From contig NZ_JNIM01000001.1 of the NCBI RefSeq assembly GCF_000702505.1, positions 3,410,001 through 3,474,000 on the forward strand: 64,000 nucleotides of DNA. Direction: 5' to 3'. Below the pieces are notes generated by a model. That model was not told the origin of the DNA, ran no database searches, and was given only the letters and a program-made list of their open reading frames with translations. This document shows, piece by piece, positions 46,156-57,001 of the stretch. Positions within the stretch are counted from its first letter, which is position 1, and every line of letters starts with the position of its first letter. A program made the position numbers and the translations under genes. This DNA is from Thermogemmatispora carboxidivorans. GTDB lineage: Bacteria; Chloroflexota; Ktedonobacteria; Ktedonobacterales; Ktedonobacteraceae.

Positions 46156-46540
46156 AGGATTCTAGACACCTCCTTCATCGACGTTGTAGCGTTGCGCTTG
46201 TTCCCCACTCAAACAATGCTGTCTCCGTCTCAGAGAACTTGCGGCCACTCTCGCTCACATCTTCTTCATCCGTTGCTTCTGACAGACCCCCAGTCCATTC
46301 GTTGACCAGGCCAGCCATCGGGAGGCCTGGCCCCAGGCTGGGCCTGTCTCTCGTCTTAGAGTATAGCGCGCTCTGTATTAGAGCAACGTTTGCAATCTAT
46401 AAGAATTCTGTTAGAAAAGTTGATAGTAGTCTTATCAAACTCAACCTCTCGACGCCACCCGCGCTTTCTGTTACAATGCAGGCAATACGCAAGTCATCTC
46501 ATCTCACCAAATCAGTCAGAAGAGGAAGGGTGCAGAAGAC
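46156..46540. other. Divergent hsp20/tyrS gap
   Basis: Holds the tyrS promoter, a minus-strand TATACT (46360-46365) that may serve hsp20, and a TTGATA...TATCAA hairpin near 46421-46439. No T-box motif was recognised before tyrS. Confidence 0.45.
46449..46477 (+). promoter_or_regulatory. tyrS promoter
   Basis: TCGACG (46449-46454), 17 bp, TACAAT (46472-46477), about 64 bp before the start codon. Confidence 0.5.
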
Positions 46541-47803
46541 GTGACGGTGAAGCACTCACCAGAGCCAGCTGAGATCGAGCGGGTGCTGAAGCGCGGCGTG
46601 GTACTGGTGGAGAAAGAGGAAGAGCTGCGGCGCCTGCTGCTGGAAGGCAACCGTGGGGAGCCGCTGCGGGTCAAGCTTGGCGTTGATCCCAGCCACTATG
46701 AGTTGACCATCGGGCATGCGGTGGTCTTTCGTAAGCTACGCCAGTTCCAGCGCCTGGGCCACAAGGCCGTGGTGGTGATCGGCGACTGGACGGCCCGCCT
46801 GGGCGATCCGAGCGGACGTGAGAACGCGCGCAAGCCGCTGAGCGCCGAGCAGGTCAAGGCCAATGCCGCTACCTATCTCGACCAGTTCTACCGCATCGTC
46901 GATAGCGAGCAGACCGAGGTACGCTGGCAGAGCGAATGGTTCGATCAGTTCACGCTGGCCGATGTCATGCGTCTGCTCAGCTACAAGACGGTAGCCCAGA
47001 TGCTGGCCCGCGACGATTTCGCCAAGCGTTTCCACAGCGGCATCGAGATCTCTCTTTCGGAGCTGATGTATCCCCTCTTGCAGGGCTACGATTCAGTGGC
47101 GCTGCGCGCCGATGTGGAAATCGGCGGGACCGATCAGACCTTTAATTTGCTGGTGGGGCGTGAGCTGCAGCCAATCTTCGGCCAGTCCCCGCAGCAGATT
47201 CTCACGGTTCAGCTGATCGTGGGCCTGGATGGCCAGCTGAAGATGGGCAAATCGCTGAATAACTACATTGCCTTGACAGCTCCACCCAACGATATGTACG
47301 GCAAGCTGATGTCGCTGCCCGATCAGGCGATGAGGAGCTACTTTGAGACGCTGACCGATGTCCCCGACGAGGAGTTGGAAGAGATGAGCCGCAAGATGGC
47401 CGAGGGGACACTTAACCCAATGGTAGTCAAGCGCCGCATGGCCCGCGAAATCGTGAGCGAGTTCCACGGTCCCGAGGCCGCTCAGGCAGCGGAGGAAGCT
47501 TTTATTCGCCAGTTCTCCCAAAGACAGCTACCGGAGGAGATGCCCCAGTATCCGCTGACGGAGCCGGTCAATATTGTGAGCCTGCTGGTGGAGGCCAGGC
47601 TCGTTCCCAGTCGCAACGAGGCCCGTCGCCTGATCCAGCAGGGTGGCGTCAGCCTCTTCCCCCACGGCGCTACCAGTGAGGTCCAAAAGATCGAGACACC
47701 CGATTTCATGGTGCCTCCCAATGAGGGCGCCGTACTCAAAGTCGGCAAGTTGCGCTATCTGCGTATTACTTCGCCTTCTCCCTCTTCTTCAGTCCAGTCT
47801 TGA
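46541..47803 (+). CDS. tyrS: Tyrosyl-tRNA synthetase
   Basis: 420 residues, class I synthetase. The HIGH motif reads TIGH (in HYELTIGHAVVF) and the KMSKS motif reads KMGKS. EIGGTDQTFNLLVGRE is the tyrosine-pocket helix, and a C-terminal S4-like domain (LLVEARLVPSRNEARRLIQQGG) binds tRNA. It charges tRNA-Tyr. It starts with GTG at 46541 after AGGAAGGG; a second GTG two codons later is possible. It is followed 120 bp later by the MTA phosphorylase gene. Confidence 0.95.
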   Translation: MTVKHSPEPAEIERVLKRGVVLVEKEEELRRLLLEGNRGEPLRVKLGVDPSHYELTIGHAVVFRKLRQFQRLGHKAVVVIGDWTARLGDPSGRENARKPLSAEQVKANAATYLDQFYRIVDSEQTEVRWQSEWFDQFTLADVMRLLSYKTVAQMLARDDFAKRFHSGIEISLSELMYPLLQGYDSVALRADVEIGGTDQTFNLLVGRELQPIFGQSPQQILTVQLIVGLDGQLKMGKSLNNYIALTAPPNDMYGKLMSLPDQAMRSYFETLTDVPDEELEEMSRKMAEGTLNPMVVKRRMAREIVSEFHGPEAAQAAEEAFIRQFSQRQLPEEMPQYPLTEPVNIVSLLVEARLVPSRNEARRLIQQGGVSLFPHGATSEVQKIETPDFMVPPNEGAVLKVGKLRYLRITSPSPSSSVQS

Positions 47804-47926
47804 GAAAGTGCGAAGCGAAGATGGCGCGGGCCTGCCAGCACAGCCAGCGCTGGAAGGCTCAGGACCGACTCGACCTGACCTGACTTGACTTGATGATTTC
47901 TGCCTGCAAGGAGGAATGCGATCGCT

Positions 47927-48799
47927 ATGCCACAGGCAACCATTGGGGTGATTGGCGGCAGTGGACTGTATCGTATGGAGGGAATGACCGATCTGGAAGA
48001 GGTGGCGGTAGAGACACCTTTTGGCCCCCCCAGCGATGTGATCACCATCGGCAAGCTGGAAGGGGTGCCAGTGGCCTTCCTGCCGCGCCACGGACGGGGC
48101 CATCGCCTCAGCCCCAGCGAGATCCCGGTGCGCGCTAATATCTGGGCCCTGAAGAGCCTGGGGGTGCAATGGGTGATCTCGGTGAGCGCAGTCGGTAGCT
48201 TGCGCGAGCACATTGCCCCCCGCGATTTGGTCGTTCCTAACCAGCTCTTCGATCGCACGAAGAGCCGCGTGAACTCCTTCTTCGAGGGTGGCCTGGTGGT
48301 TCATTGCACCTTCGCTGAGCCGTTCTGTCCCACGCTGAGCCAGCTCCTGCTGGAGACCGCCCGCGAACTCGGCGATGTGCGTGTCCATGAGGGCGGGACC
48401 TATGTCTGCATCGAGGGTCCCCTCTTCTCAACGAAGGCGGAGTCTCTGGCTTACCGCAGTTGGGGCATGGACATTATCGGCATGACAGCCTTGCCCGAGG
48501 CCAAGCTGGCCCGCGAGGCGGAGCTGTGCTATGCGACCCTGGCCTGTGTGACCGATTACGATTGCTGGCACGAGAGCGAAGAGTCGGTCTCGGTGGAGCT
48601 GGTGGTCCAGAATTTGAATGCGAATGTGACGAATGCGCAGCGCATCTTGCGCCGCCTGGTCAGTAAGATTCCTGCCGACCGCAGCACGGCGAGCTGTGAT
48701 TGCTCCCAGGCGCTGGCTTCGGCCATCATTACCGACCGCGCCGTTATTCCCGAGGCAGTCCGCGAGAGGTATCGCCTGCTGATCGAGAAGTATCTGTAG
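47927..48799 (+). CDS. mtnP: S-methyl-5'-thioadenosine phosphorylase
   Basis: 290 residues of the PNP/MTAP family. It shows ATIGVIGGSGLY (phosphate site), PRHGRGHRLSPSEIPVRANI, VSAVGSLREHIAPRDLVVPNQLFDRT and the base-site region GMTALPEAKLAREAELCYA. It cleaves methylthioadenosine, left from polyamine synthesis, into adenine and methylthioribose 1-phosphate. AAGGAGG lies 12 nt before the ATG. It may be co-transcribed with tyrS. Confidence 0.93.
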   Translation: MPQATIGVIGGSGLYRMEGMTDLEEVAVETPFGPPSDVITIGKLEGVPVAFLPRHGRGHRLSPSEIPVRANIWALKSLGVQWVISVSAVGSLREHIAPRDLVVPNQLFDRTKSRVNSFFEGGLVVHCTFAEPFCPTLSQLLLETARELGDVRVHEGGTYVCIEGPLFSTKAESLAYRSWGMDIIGMTALPEAKLAREAELCYATLACVTDYDCWHESEESVSVELVVQNLNANVTNAQRILRRLVSKIPADRSTASCDCSQALASAIITDRAVIPEAVRERYRLLIEKYL

Positions 48800-48936
48800 C
48801 CAGCCAGTGGCTGCATTTGTTCGGAGCGCTCGCCTGCTTGCTTCGCTCTCTGTCCGACAGTCTGGCGCCAGCGAATCCTCTGGCAGCGCAGGCCGCGCTC
48901 CATCTTGCTCCCGACTTTCTGCTGATGTCTGAAACC

Positions 48937-50403
<1,467 letters not shown>

Positions 50404-50422
50404 GGTTTGGCTCCTGCGAGAA

Positions 50423-52672
50423 TTAGCTATAGCGCCCACTGATGAGCATTTCCTGCTCGGTATAGGGACCGGACTGGGCGGGAGACGGCCCAGGGACAAT
50501 TTTGAGGACGAGCACCGCTTTATCGATGGGATAGCCATCGGGACCAAAAGCGATCTGACCACTGATCCCCTGCACCGGCAGCGCCGGGCTGATGCTCTTC
50601 AGCTCCTGCAGAAGCGTGCTCCCCGGCCCTTCCCTCTGGAAGGCGGTGAAGACCACAGTGAGCGCATCATAGGACAGAATCACTTCGCTCTCCTCGCGAC
50701 TTTTGCCATAGGTGATTGGTCCTTCGCTCTGTCCCGGCGGGCTAAATTCGTTGAGATAGTCTGCAAAGAAGGCCGGCAGCCGTTTGTCAGGCAGGAAGTA
50801 ACTATATTCATCGGGGTAGGCAAAGCTCACAAAATGCAGCCCGACCAGAGCCGCGCGATCTCTAGCTGAGAGGAGATCCACATAATGATAGAGGATGTCT
50901 GTCCCCAGGACGACCAGATGAGAAGAGCGCTGAGAGGCAAGGGCTTTCTGCAAAATGACAGCGCTGGGGGCCGCCCCAATAAAGACAAGTGCATCGTTCG
51001 TGCGCGTGATGAACTTGAGGCTATCTTGTATCCCCCCGGCAGAGTCACCGGTGTACGCCTGGGAAGGATAGACTTGCTGCTGACGATTGGTGAGGCTCTG
51101 CAGATCATGAGCCAGGGCCTGGGCAGAAGGTAGATTTTCATCATAGATGACATCAGGATTATGTGCTCCAATATGCTGCATATAGGCCACGAGGGCGGCG
51201 GCTTCGCTCTGGAGCGAGGGCACAACGCTGAAAAAGTTAGGGAGCAGGCCGCTCAGATCCGTCGGGACCGAAGCAACAATGGGAACCGGCATATTCGACA
51301 GCAGCTTCAGCAGGTCGCTGCTCATACCTTCCTGCACCACATCATCCCCTGCCAGCCCGAATGGCCAGCCAATCAATGCCAGAGCATCCAGCCCTTTCGC
51401 CAGGAGACACTTCTGAGTCAGCCTGGCAGCTTCCAGAGCCGTCTCAGCGCTATAGCCACTATTATCGATGAGAAGGACCAGCTTCATCCGATGCCCTTGA
51501 TCGCTGTTATACTCCTCTTGATAGACGAACGCCCCCTGCAGAATAGCTCGACTTTGAAGGGCATCCTGCTGCGCATAGAGATCCCCTCGACGCGAGAAAT
51601 GTACTCCCACCAGCAGGGAGAGATGCGGCTGAGAGAAGTAGAGCAGGTTCTCACTATAGATACCAGCTTCGGCATCTGTGGGATCAGTTCTACGAGCCAG
51701 CAGAAAGTAGGTCCGAGCCTGGCTCATACGGCCCGCTCTGAGGAGTGCCGCCGCCTGCAGCTTGGCGCTGACTGTCAGACCATTGCCCTGGTCAAAGACC
51801 GATTGCCCGACGCTGATCCCGACACAATCGCCAGCTACCAGCTCAGTAGTCAGCTCCACTGCGCCAGGCATACCTGTCCGGCTGCAGGCTGTAATCGTCG
51901 TAGCAATCTTGCCCGTGCGGATCTCAGTTGCCGGACGAGAGGTACGCAGAGCCAGATAGCCGATAGAGACGCTGCATATTAATAAGATGAAGAGAGCGAG
52001 CGGAGCCACCACCTTCCAGGCGGCGAACTGCCTCCAGCGCTTCCTGCTCTCCACAGGAAGGGCTGGTTGTATCTCAGCTGTAGCCCCAGATCCGCCTTCT
52101 ACGGCAGCCGTCTGCTCGCGCGGCAAGACAGGCACCTGCGCCGATTTTTCTTCACGAGCAAACGCCGATACCCCACCTTGGAGCGACTGACGCGCTGGCC
52201 TGCGCTCGATCAGCATCCTGATCTCTTCGGAGATTTCTTTGAGCACCTTATCACGCTGAGACGCTTTCAGAGAGGCCAGCGCCTTCTCAGAGCGTGGCAA
52301 GAGCTGGCAACGTTCGAGCAACGGTATGCCTTGACGAGGAACTTCTCTGGCCAGAATGGGGATAAATCTCCAGTCGTTCGCCGGCAAGCGCTCCTCGATC
52401 AGCTGCAGTTCAAACCGATGATCTTGCAGAAAGTCGGGACCGATCAAGACAATGACGAGGTTCGCCTCCCCGATGCGCCGCCGCAACACAGCACGCCAGT
52501 CATGGCCAGCCGGCAACTCTTTAGGGAGATCACTCACGCTGATCTGGTTCGCAGAGAGGTGCTTGATCAACCGGCTGGCGAACTCCCTATCTTCCTGAGC
52601 ATAGCAGAGGACAGGGCGAAGTGAAAGGGCAGCGGTAGACAACCCGGAGGATAAGCTTCCCTGATCTCCCAT
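50423..52672 (-). CDS. TIR domain - transmembrane - Liv-type periplasmic-binding domain receptor
   Basis: 749 residues in an unusual order. Residues about 18-155 form a TIR domain (RPVLCYAQEDREFASRLIKH, PAGHDWRAVLRRRIGEANLV, GPDFLQDHRFELQLIEE; Glu88 is the candidate NADase glutamate). A linker of about 60 residues and a membrane helix follow (220-242, VVAPLALFILLICSVSIGYL). The external part to the C-terminus (from about 350) is a type I periplasmic-binding (Leu/Ile/Val, ANF-receptor-like) domain: KLVLLIDNSGYSAETALEAA and SYDALTVVFTAF are typical. It would sense an external small molecule and signal to the cytosolic TIR. GGAGG lies 7 nt before the ATG. The lipoprotein binding gene follows. 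Output (NAD+ cleavage, nucleotide signal or scaffold) is unknown. Confidence 0.9.
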   Translation of the reverse strand: MGDQGSLSSGLSTAALSLRPVLCYAQEDREFASRLIKHLSANQISVSDLPKELPAGHDWRAVLRRRIGEANLVIVLIGPDFLQDHRFELQLIEERLPANDWRFIPILAREVPRQGIPLLERCQLLPRSEKALASLKASQRDKVLKEISEEIRMLIERRPARQSLQGGVSAFAREEKSAQVPVLPREQTAAVEGGSGATAEIQPALPVESRKRWRQFAAWKVVAPLALFILLICSVSIGYLALRTSRPATEIRTGKIATTITACSRTGMPGAVELTTELVAGDCVGISVGQSVFDQGNGLTVSAKLQAAALLRAGRMSQARTYFLLARRTDPTDAEAGIYSENLLYFSQPHLSLLVGVHFSRRGDLYAQQDALQSRAILQGAFVYQEEYNSDQGHRMKLVLLIDNSGYSAETALEAARLTQKCLLAKGLDALALIGWPFGLAGDDVVQEGMSSDLLKLLSNMPVPIVASVPTDLSGLLPNFFSVVPSLQSEAAALVAYMQHIGAHNPDVIYDENLPSAQALAHDLQSLTNRQQQVYPSQAYTGDSAGGIQDSLKFITRTNDALVFIGAAPSAVILQKALASQRSSHLVVLGTDILYHYVDLLSARDRAALVGLHFVSFAYPDEYSYFLPDKRLPAFFADYLNEFSPPGQSEGPITYGKSREESEVILSYDALTVVFTAFQREGPGSTLLQELKSISPALPVQGISGQIAFGPDGYPIDKAVLVLKIVPGPSPAQSGPYTEQEMLISGRYS

Positions 52673-52767
52673 AGTAGGACCTCCGCAGCCTTGCAGCAGT
52701 ACGCAGCGGTAGGCCGGCCCGGCAGCGGGTCAGCGCGGACGAGACATCCTTGATTCCAATATCTTTC

Positions 52768-52796
52768 ATTGTACAAGAAGATCGTCTTATTTTCCA
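52768..52796 (-). promoter_or_regulatory. Promoter of the TIR receptor operon
   Basis: Minus strand TGGAAA (52791-52796), 17 bp, TACAAT (52768-52773), about 95 bp before the ATG. Confidence 0.5.
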
Positions 52797-52964
52797 TAGA
52801 GTCATGGTGAAGTTTACACTGTAACAGCGGCCAGCTCGCTCCTGGACTGAGCAGCAAGCAAACCAGCTCAGCAGCAGGGCAACGAGCACGCAAAGAGAGA
52901 AGCACCTCACGAACGGCCAGAGTCATGCCTCCCATGTTGGGACGCCACTCACCCACTATCAATC

Positions 52965-52994
52965 TTGACAAGAGTCCTGGGACAGGTGTACAAT
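52965..52994 (+). promoter_or_regulatory. SRP RNA promoter
   Basis: TTGACA (52965-52970), 18 bp, TACAAT (52989-52994); predicted start near 53001. One of the strongest promoters in the window, fitting a stable RNA. Confidence 0.7.
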
Positions 52995-53059
52995 AAGCAC
53001 TGGTCCGCGAAGGCAGATCCTGCAAGAGAGAACGAGCGGAACAGACCGGTTTTCTCCCC

Positions 53060-53190
53060 GCCCTGCCGCTCGGCGCAATTGGGTCCTGCGCGGCAGATGT
53101 CTGTGAACCCCGCCAGGTCCGTGAGGAAGCAACGGTAAATGGACCTCTCTGGGTGTCGCAGGGTTGCCTGATTGCGCTGAGCGGCAGGGC
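53060..53190 (+). ncRNA. ffs: Signal recognition particle RNA (4.5S type)
   Basis: The conserved SRP core is at 53107-53140: ACCCCGCCAGGTCC then GTGAGGAAGCAACGG. The outer stem is long: GCCCTGCCGCTC (53060-53071) and GGCGCAAT pair with ATTGCGCT and GAGCGGCAGGGC (53171-53190). The tip of helix 8 reads GTGA where most bacteria have GGAA. It works with Ffh to send membrane proteins to the translocon. Ends are estimated from the stem. A CCGG-loop-CCGG hairpin with TTTT (53190-53208) follows as terminator. It lies just before dnaX. Confidence 0.88.
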
Positions 53191-53208
53191 CGGGCGAAGG
53201 CCGGTTTT
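53190..53208 (+). terminator. SRP RNA terminator
   Basis: CCGG (53190-53193), 7-nt loop, CCGG (53201-53204), then TTTT. A short stem that overlaps the RNA 3' end. Confidence 0.5.
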
Positions 53209-53500
53209 CTGTCTGTCTGGCGCTTCCGTCTGCCTCACACGCGCATCCGTTCTGTCCTTCGCCCGACGGCACCACCTCTACCGCTCCGCGGTATGTTGCC
53301 CTTGTCGGCGCGACGCGACATGACGTGCAGGCCCACCTGGCTGGTTCTTTGCTTCGATTTGGATCAGCACCAGCACCAGCACCACCAGGCCCGAATAGCC
53401 AGGCCAGAGCCGTTCTTGCTGGAATTTGTGAGAAGTATGCCCGGAGCGGCAGGCTGAGAGGTCGGTTGCAGAGGGGACGATCCGCACGAGGATACTGCAT
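53191..53500. other. Leader region before dnaX
   Basis: Starts with the SRP RNA terminator; contains CAGCAC/CACCAG runs near 53365-53390. No separate gene recognised. Confidence 0.4.
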
Positions 53501-55711
53501 ATGAGTTCACAGGCGCTTTATCGCAAGTGGCGTTCCCAGACCTTCGAGCAGATGGTTGGCCAGGAGGCCGTTGTCGAGACGCTGAAACACGCCCTCAGCA
53601 GCGGCAAGCTGGCCCACGCCTACCTGTTCACCGGGCCCCGCGGCACTGGCAAAACAACTACCGCCCGCCTGCTCGCGAAGACCATCAATTGCCAGCACCC
53701 CCGCAACGGCGAGCCCTGCAATGAGTGCCAGCAGTGCCGCGAGATTACCGCTGGAACCTCCTTCGACGTGATTGAGATCGATGCCGCCTCAAATCGCGGC
53801 ATCGATAATATCCGCGAGCTACGTGAGAAGGTCATGGTCCGCCCTACCTCCGGCAGGTACAAGGTCTATGTCCTCGACGAGGCCCATATGCTGACGACCG
53901 AGGCCTTCAATGCCCTGCTGAAGACGCTGGAAGAGCCGCCGGAGCATGCAATCTTCGTGCTGGCAACCACCGATATGCATAAGATGCCGGCCACGGTAAT
54001 CTCGCGCTGCCAGTGCTTCTATTTCAAGCGTTTCACAACTCGCCAAATTGTGGAGCACCTGCACTATATCGCCAGCCAGGAGGGGGTGACGCTGGAGAAG
54101 GGAGCCGCCGAGCTGATCGCGCGCGCCGCTGCTGGTGGGATGCGCGATGCCCTCAGCCTGCTGGATCAGGCGATTGCCTACTCGGGAGAGCGGGTCACGC
54201 TGGCTCAGGTGCAGGCGATGCTGGGCGTGGCCGACCCGCAGGCTATCGAGAAGCTGGTGCAGGCAGTGGCGGCAGGCGAGAGCGCTGCAGGTCTCCACCT
54301 GATCCATCAGTTGGCCGAGGATGGGGCCGACCTACGCCAGGTCAATGCCCAGGTGGTGGAGTACTGGCGCGCCCTCATGCTGGCCCGCGCCGGGGCCTCC
54401 CTGGCGGAGATTCTGGATCGCAGCGATGAAGAGATCCGCCAGATCCAGGAGCTGGCGCGCCATTTCTCGCTGGAGGAATTGACAGGCTTCGCCCGCATCT
54501 GCGCCCAGAACGAGCTGCTTCAGAAGGGCCTGGGGACACCTCAATTGGCTCTGGAACTGGCTTTCCTGGAATGCCTGGAGCTGCGCCGCCGCGCCCAAAC
54601 GGGTGAGATCCTGCTGCCAGCCACTGGCTCCGCCGGGCAAAGCGCCATGTCGCCTGCCCCCTCTCCCAGCGCACGCCCAGCGTCGCCATCCCTTCCTGCA
54701 GGACGCAGTGAGGAAGAACGCGGCGAAGCCAGCCCGTTGCGCCCATTCTTACCCCCCTCGCGCTCGACGACAGCGGGCAGCGGGCCCTCCCGTCCCGAGG
54801 CCGGTCTCCCTCCTTCGTCTGCCGCTAGCAGTACTATAGGAACAGCCGCCCCAATGGGAACGGCAACGCCAGCCTCTGCACCAGCCTCAGCCACCGCCGC
54901 CAGCCGTCCCGGCTCCGGCGCTCGCCCGCTCTCTGGCGGCTCTCCGGCAGCAGCCTCAGCCAGCGGTGGAACGTTGACGCTGCAGCAGGTGCAACAGGCC
55001 TGGGAAACCATCCGGCGCCGCGTCAGTCAGAAGAACCACAAGGCCGCTTCCTGCCTCCAGGACTTCCACGTGGTGGCCGTAGAACAGCATGGCGGTCCGC
55101 CCATAGTGGTCATTCAGGCCGAGCATCAACCACACTTTGATTTTCTCAACCAGGGTAATCGCCATAAGCCGGTAGAGCAGGCTCTGGAGCTGCAATTTGG
55201 CATCAAATGCCTGGTACGTCTCTTGCCTCCAGGCCAACCAGCAGGTTCGCCCCTCTTTGGACGCGCCGTGCTGCGCCGTGATCTCGCGCCCCCGGTCAGC
55301 GCCAGCTCCCCCCAGGACCAGGGAGCGGAGGCCCCAGAGGCGGAGACAGAAAAGCCTCAGTCAAAGGCAGGTGGTCCCGAGGCTTCCAACCTCTCCCCCC
55401 TTGCCAGAAACGGCACGGTGACAGAAAATGAAAGAGGTGGCAGACCCGAGGCAGAGGAGGCTTCCATCGAGTATGCGGCGCCAGCAGGCCAGCCACCGGA
55501 GCCTCCTGCTCCCAGCCACCCTTCTACCATCGCCGAGAACCGACCCGAGCACGCAGCCCCGGCGACCAGCGAGCCTCGACCCCAGAGCAATGGCTCTTTG
55601 CCCCCGCCGGATGGATTGCGAGCGAGGGCAAGCAGCGACCCACGGGTGCAGGAGGTCATCAAGACCTTCAACGCGGAAATCGTCGACATCGACCTTGAAA
55701 ATAGCGAGTGA
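53501..55711 (+). CDS. dnaX: DNA polymerase III subunit gamma/tau
   Basis: 736 residues. The AAA+ clamp-loader part carries YLFTGPRGTGKTTTARLLAK (Walker A), a four-cysteine zinc module beginning CQHPRNGEPCNECQQC, VYVLDEAHMLTTEAFNALLK (Walker B) and the sensor region PATVISRCQCFYFKRF. A Ser/Pro/Ala-rich linker (about 370-490), a tau-like domain and another low-complexity stretch follow. It drives loading of the sliding clamp. GAGG lies 9 nt before the ATG. It heads a dnaX-ybaB-recR operon. Confidence 0.95.
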   Translation: MSSQALYRKWRSQTFEQMVGQEAVVETLKHALSSGKLAHAYLFTGPRGTGKTTTARLLAKTINCQHPRNGEPCNECQQCREITAGTSFDVIEIDAASNRGIDNIRELREKVMVRPTSGRYKVYVLDEAHMLTTEAFNALLKTLEEPPEHAIFVLATTDMHKMPATVISRCQCFYFKRFTTRQIVEHLHYIASQEGVTLEKGAAELIARAAAGGMRDALSLLDQAIAYSGERVTLAQVQAMLGVADPQAIEKLVQAVAAGESAAGLHLIHQLAEDGADLRQVNAQVVEYWRALMLARAGASLAEILDRSDEEIRQIQELARHFSLEELTGFARICAQNELLQKGLGTPQLALELAFLECLELRRRAQTGEILLPATGSAGQSAMSPAPSPSARPASPSLPAGRSEEERGEASPLRPFLPPSRSTTAGSGPSRPEAGLPPSSAASSTIGTAAPMGTATPASAPASATAASRPGSGARPLSGGSPAAASASGGTLTLQQVQQAWETIRRRVSQKNHKAASCLQDFHVVAVEQHGGPPIVVIQAEHQPHFDFLNQGNRHKPVEQALELQFGIKCLVRLLPPGQPAGSPLFGRAVLRRDLAPPVSASSPQDQGAEAPEAETEKPQSKAGGPEASNLSPLARNGTVTENERGGRPEAEEASIEYAAPAGQPPEPPAPSHPSTIAENRPEHAAPATSEPRPQSNGSLPPPDGLRARASSDPRVQEVIKTFNAEIVDIDLENSE

Positions 55712-55723
55712 GGAGCTTCTCTT

Positions 55724-56020
55724 ATGAACATGCGAGAAATCATGAAGGCCCAGCAGCGTCTGCAGAAATTGCAGGAGGAACTCGAGCAGAGTCAGTTTAG
55801 TGGGAGTGCAGGAGGCGGCGCAGTCATGATCACTATGAAGGGCAACTACGAGATTATCGCCGTCAAAATCGATCCCGAGGCGGTCAATCCCGAAGACATC
55901 AGCGAGTTGGAGGGGATGCTGCTGGCGGCAGCCAGGGATGCCTTCGGCAAAGTGGCTGAGGCGCAACAGAAGATGTTCAGCACGCTCACAGGCGGCATCA
56001 AGATTCCGGGATTGTTCTAG
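55724..56020 (+). CDS. ybaB: YbaB/EbfC nucleoid-associated protein
   Basis: 98 residues. Helix MNMREIMKAQQRLQKLQEELEQ is followed by the strand core GGGAVMITMKGNYEIIAVKIDPE and a C-terminal helix. It forms tweezer-like DNA-binding dimers. It lies 12 bp after dnaX and 3 bp before recR, the usual order. Confidence 0.93.
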   Translation: MNMREIMKAQQRLQKLQEELEQSQFSGSAGGGAVMITMKGNYEIIAVKIDPEAVNPEDISELEGMLLAAARDAFGKVAEAQQKMFSTLTGGIKIPGLF

Positions 56021-56023
56021 GCC

Positions 56024-56650
56024 ATGAGCGAGCTGGCTCCCCCTGTTGCGGCCCTCATCGAGGAGTTCTCAAAGCTGCCGGGCATTGGCATCAAGACTGC
56101 ACAGCGCCTGACCTTTTATGTGCTGCGCAGCCCTGCCGATCAGGCACGCCGACTGGCCGAGGCCATTTTGCGTGTCAAGGAAAGCATCATTTACTGCTCG
56201 CACTGCTTCAATATCACGGAGCACGACCCCTGCAGCATCTGTGAAGATCCTCAGCGCGATCGCCAGCTGGTCTGCGTGGTCGAGGAGCCGCTGGATGTTC
56301 TGGCCCTGGAACGGACCGGGGCCTACAAAGGTCTCTACCACGTGCTACATGGCGCGCTCTCTCCCCTGGAAGGCATCGGGCCTGATAATCTGCGCATCAA
56401 AGAATTGCTCGAACGCATCAGACACGAGGAGATTCACGAGGTCGTGCTGGCCACCAACCCCAACTTCGAAGGCGAGTATACGGCTAATTACCTGGTCTCT
56501 CGCCTGAAAGAGCTAAAGCCAGAACTGGCCCCCCGCCAATTGAAAATCACGAGCCTGGCCCGCGGCTTGCCCATCGGCGGCGACCTGGAATATGCCGATG
56601 AGGGGACCTTGCGCCGCTCAATTGAGGGACGCCTCGATCTCGGCGCCTGA
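56024..56650 (+). CDS. recR: Recombination mediator RecR
   Basis: 208 residues with a helix-hairpin-helix (LPGIGIKTAQRLTFYVL), a four-cysteine zinc finger (CSHCFNITEHDPCSIC), a Toprim domain (VCVVEEPLDVLALERTGAYKG; ATNPNFEGEYTANYL) and the C-terminal motif LARGLPIGGDLEYAD. With RecF/RecO it loads RecA on gapped DNA. It ends the dnaX operon; recA follows with its own promoter. Confidence 0.95.
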   Translation: MSELAPPVAALIEEFSKLPGIGIKTAQRLTFYVLRSPADQARRLAEAILRVKESIIYCSHCFNITEHDPCSICEDPQRDRQLVCVVEEPLDVLALERTGAYKGLYHVLHGALSPLEGIGPDNLRIKELLERIRHEEIHEVVLATNPNFEGEYTANYLVSRLKELKPELAPRQLKITSLARGLPIGGDLEYADEGTLRRSIEGRLDLGA

Positions 56651-57001
56651 AGCAGGCCAACGCTTTCCGTTCCGCTCGCTTGTTGACTTTCTTTGACAGA
56701 TGTTCTACACTCATGCTGACCTTGCTCTTTCTCTTCTAGCTCGCCCGAACCTGGAACGAGCCAGAACTAGCAGACGTCAACAGGGATCAGTGGAGAAGGA
56801 GGATACGAGCAGCACAGCAAGAGCAATTGCTCAGAGCGAAGAGGGAAGGAAGCCGCCTCTTCCGCTTTCTGACCCTCACGAGGGAAGATATTCTGTGAGA
56901 GCGAGAACAGCAGGAGGTCATTCGATGCTGCCCGCGATTACCTCTCACATGGCAGGGGCATCGGGCCGCTTGTGGTTGGATATAGCACGAAAGGTGGCAC
57001 T
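56651..57001. other. recR-recA gap with long recA leader
   Basis: Contains the recA promoter. An open frame from 56700 overlaps the recA start by a few bases but has no ribosome binding site and no conserved look. Confidence 0.45.
56683..56711 (+). promoter_or_regulatory. recA promoter
   Basis: TTGACT (56683-56688), exactly 17 bp, TACACT (56706-56711). The transcript would have a leader of about 285 nt. No LexA-type palindrome was recognised. Confidence 0.6.

Larger units (their letters stand above)
52673..53059. other. Divergent region between TIR receptor operon and SRP RNA
   Basis: Holds the two promoters listed. Minus-strand open frames across it overlap the SRP RNA gene or lack ribosome binding sites and are not taken as genes. 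Confidence 0.5.

Noticed and set aside
46200..46225. HAIR-like (HspR) half sites before hsp20
   Set aside because: The spacing between CTTG and ACTCAA is wrong and one half is incomplete.
52567..53500. Minus-strand frames of 183 and 223 codons upstream of the TIR receptor
   Set aside because: They overlap the SRP RNA gene and two promoters; composition is unlike a protein.
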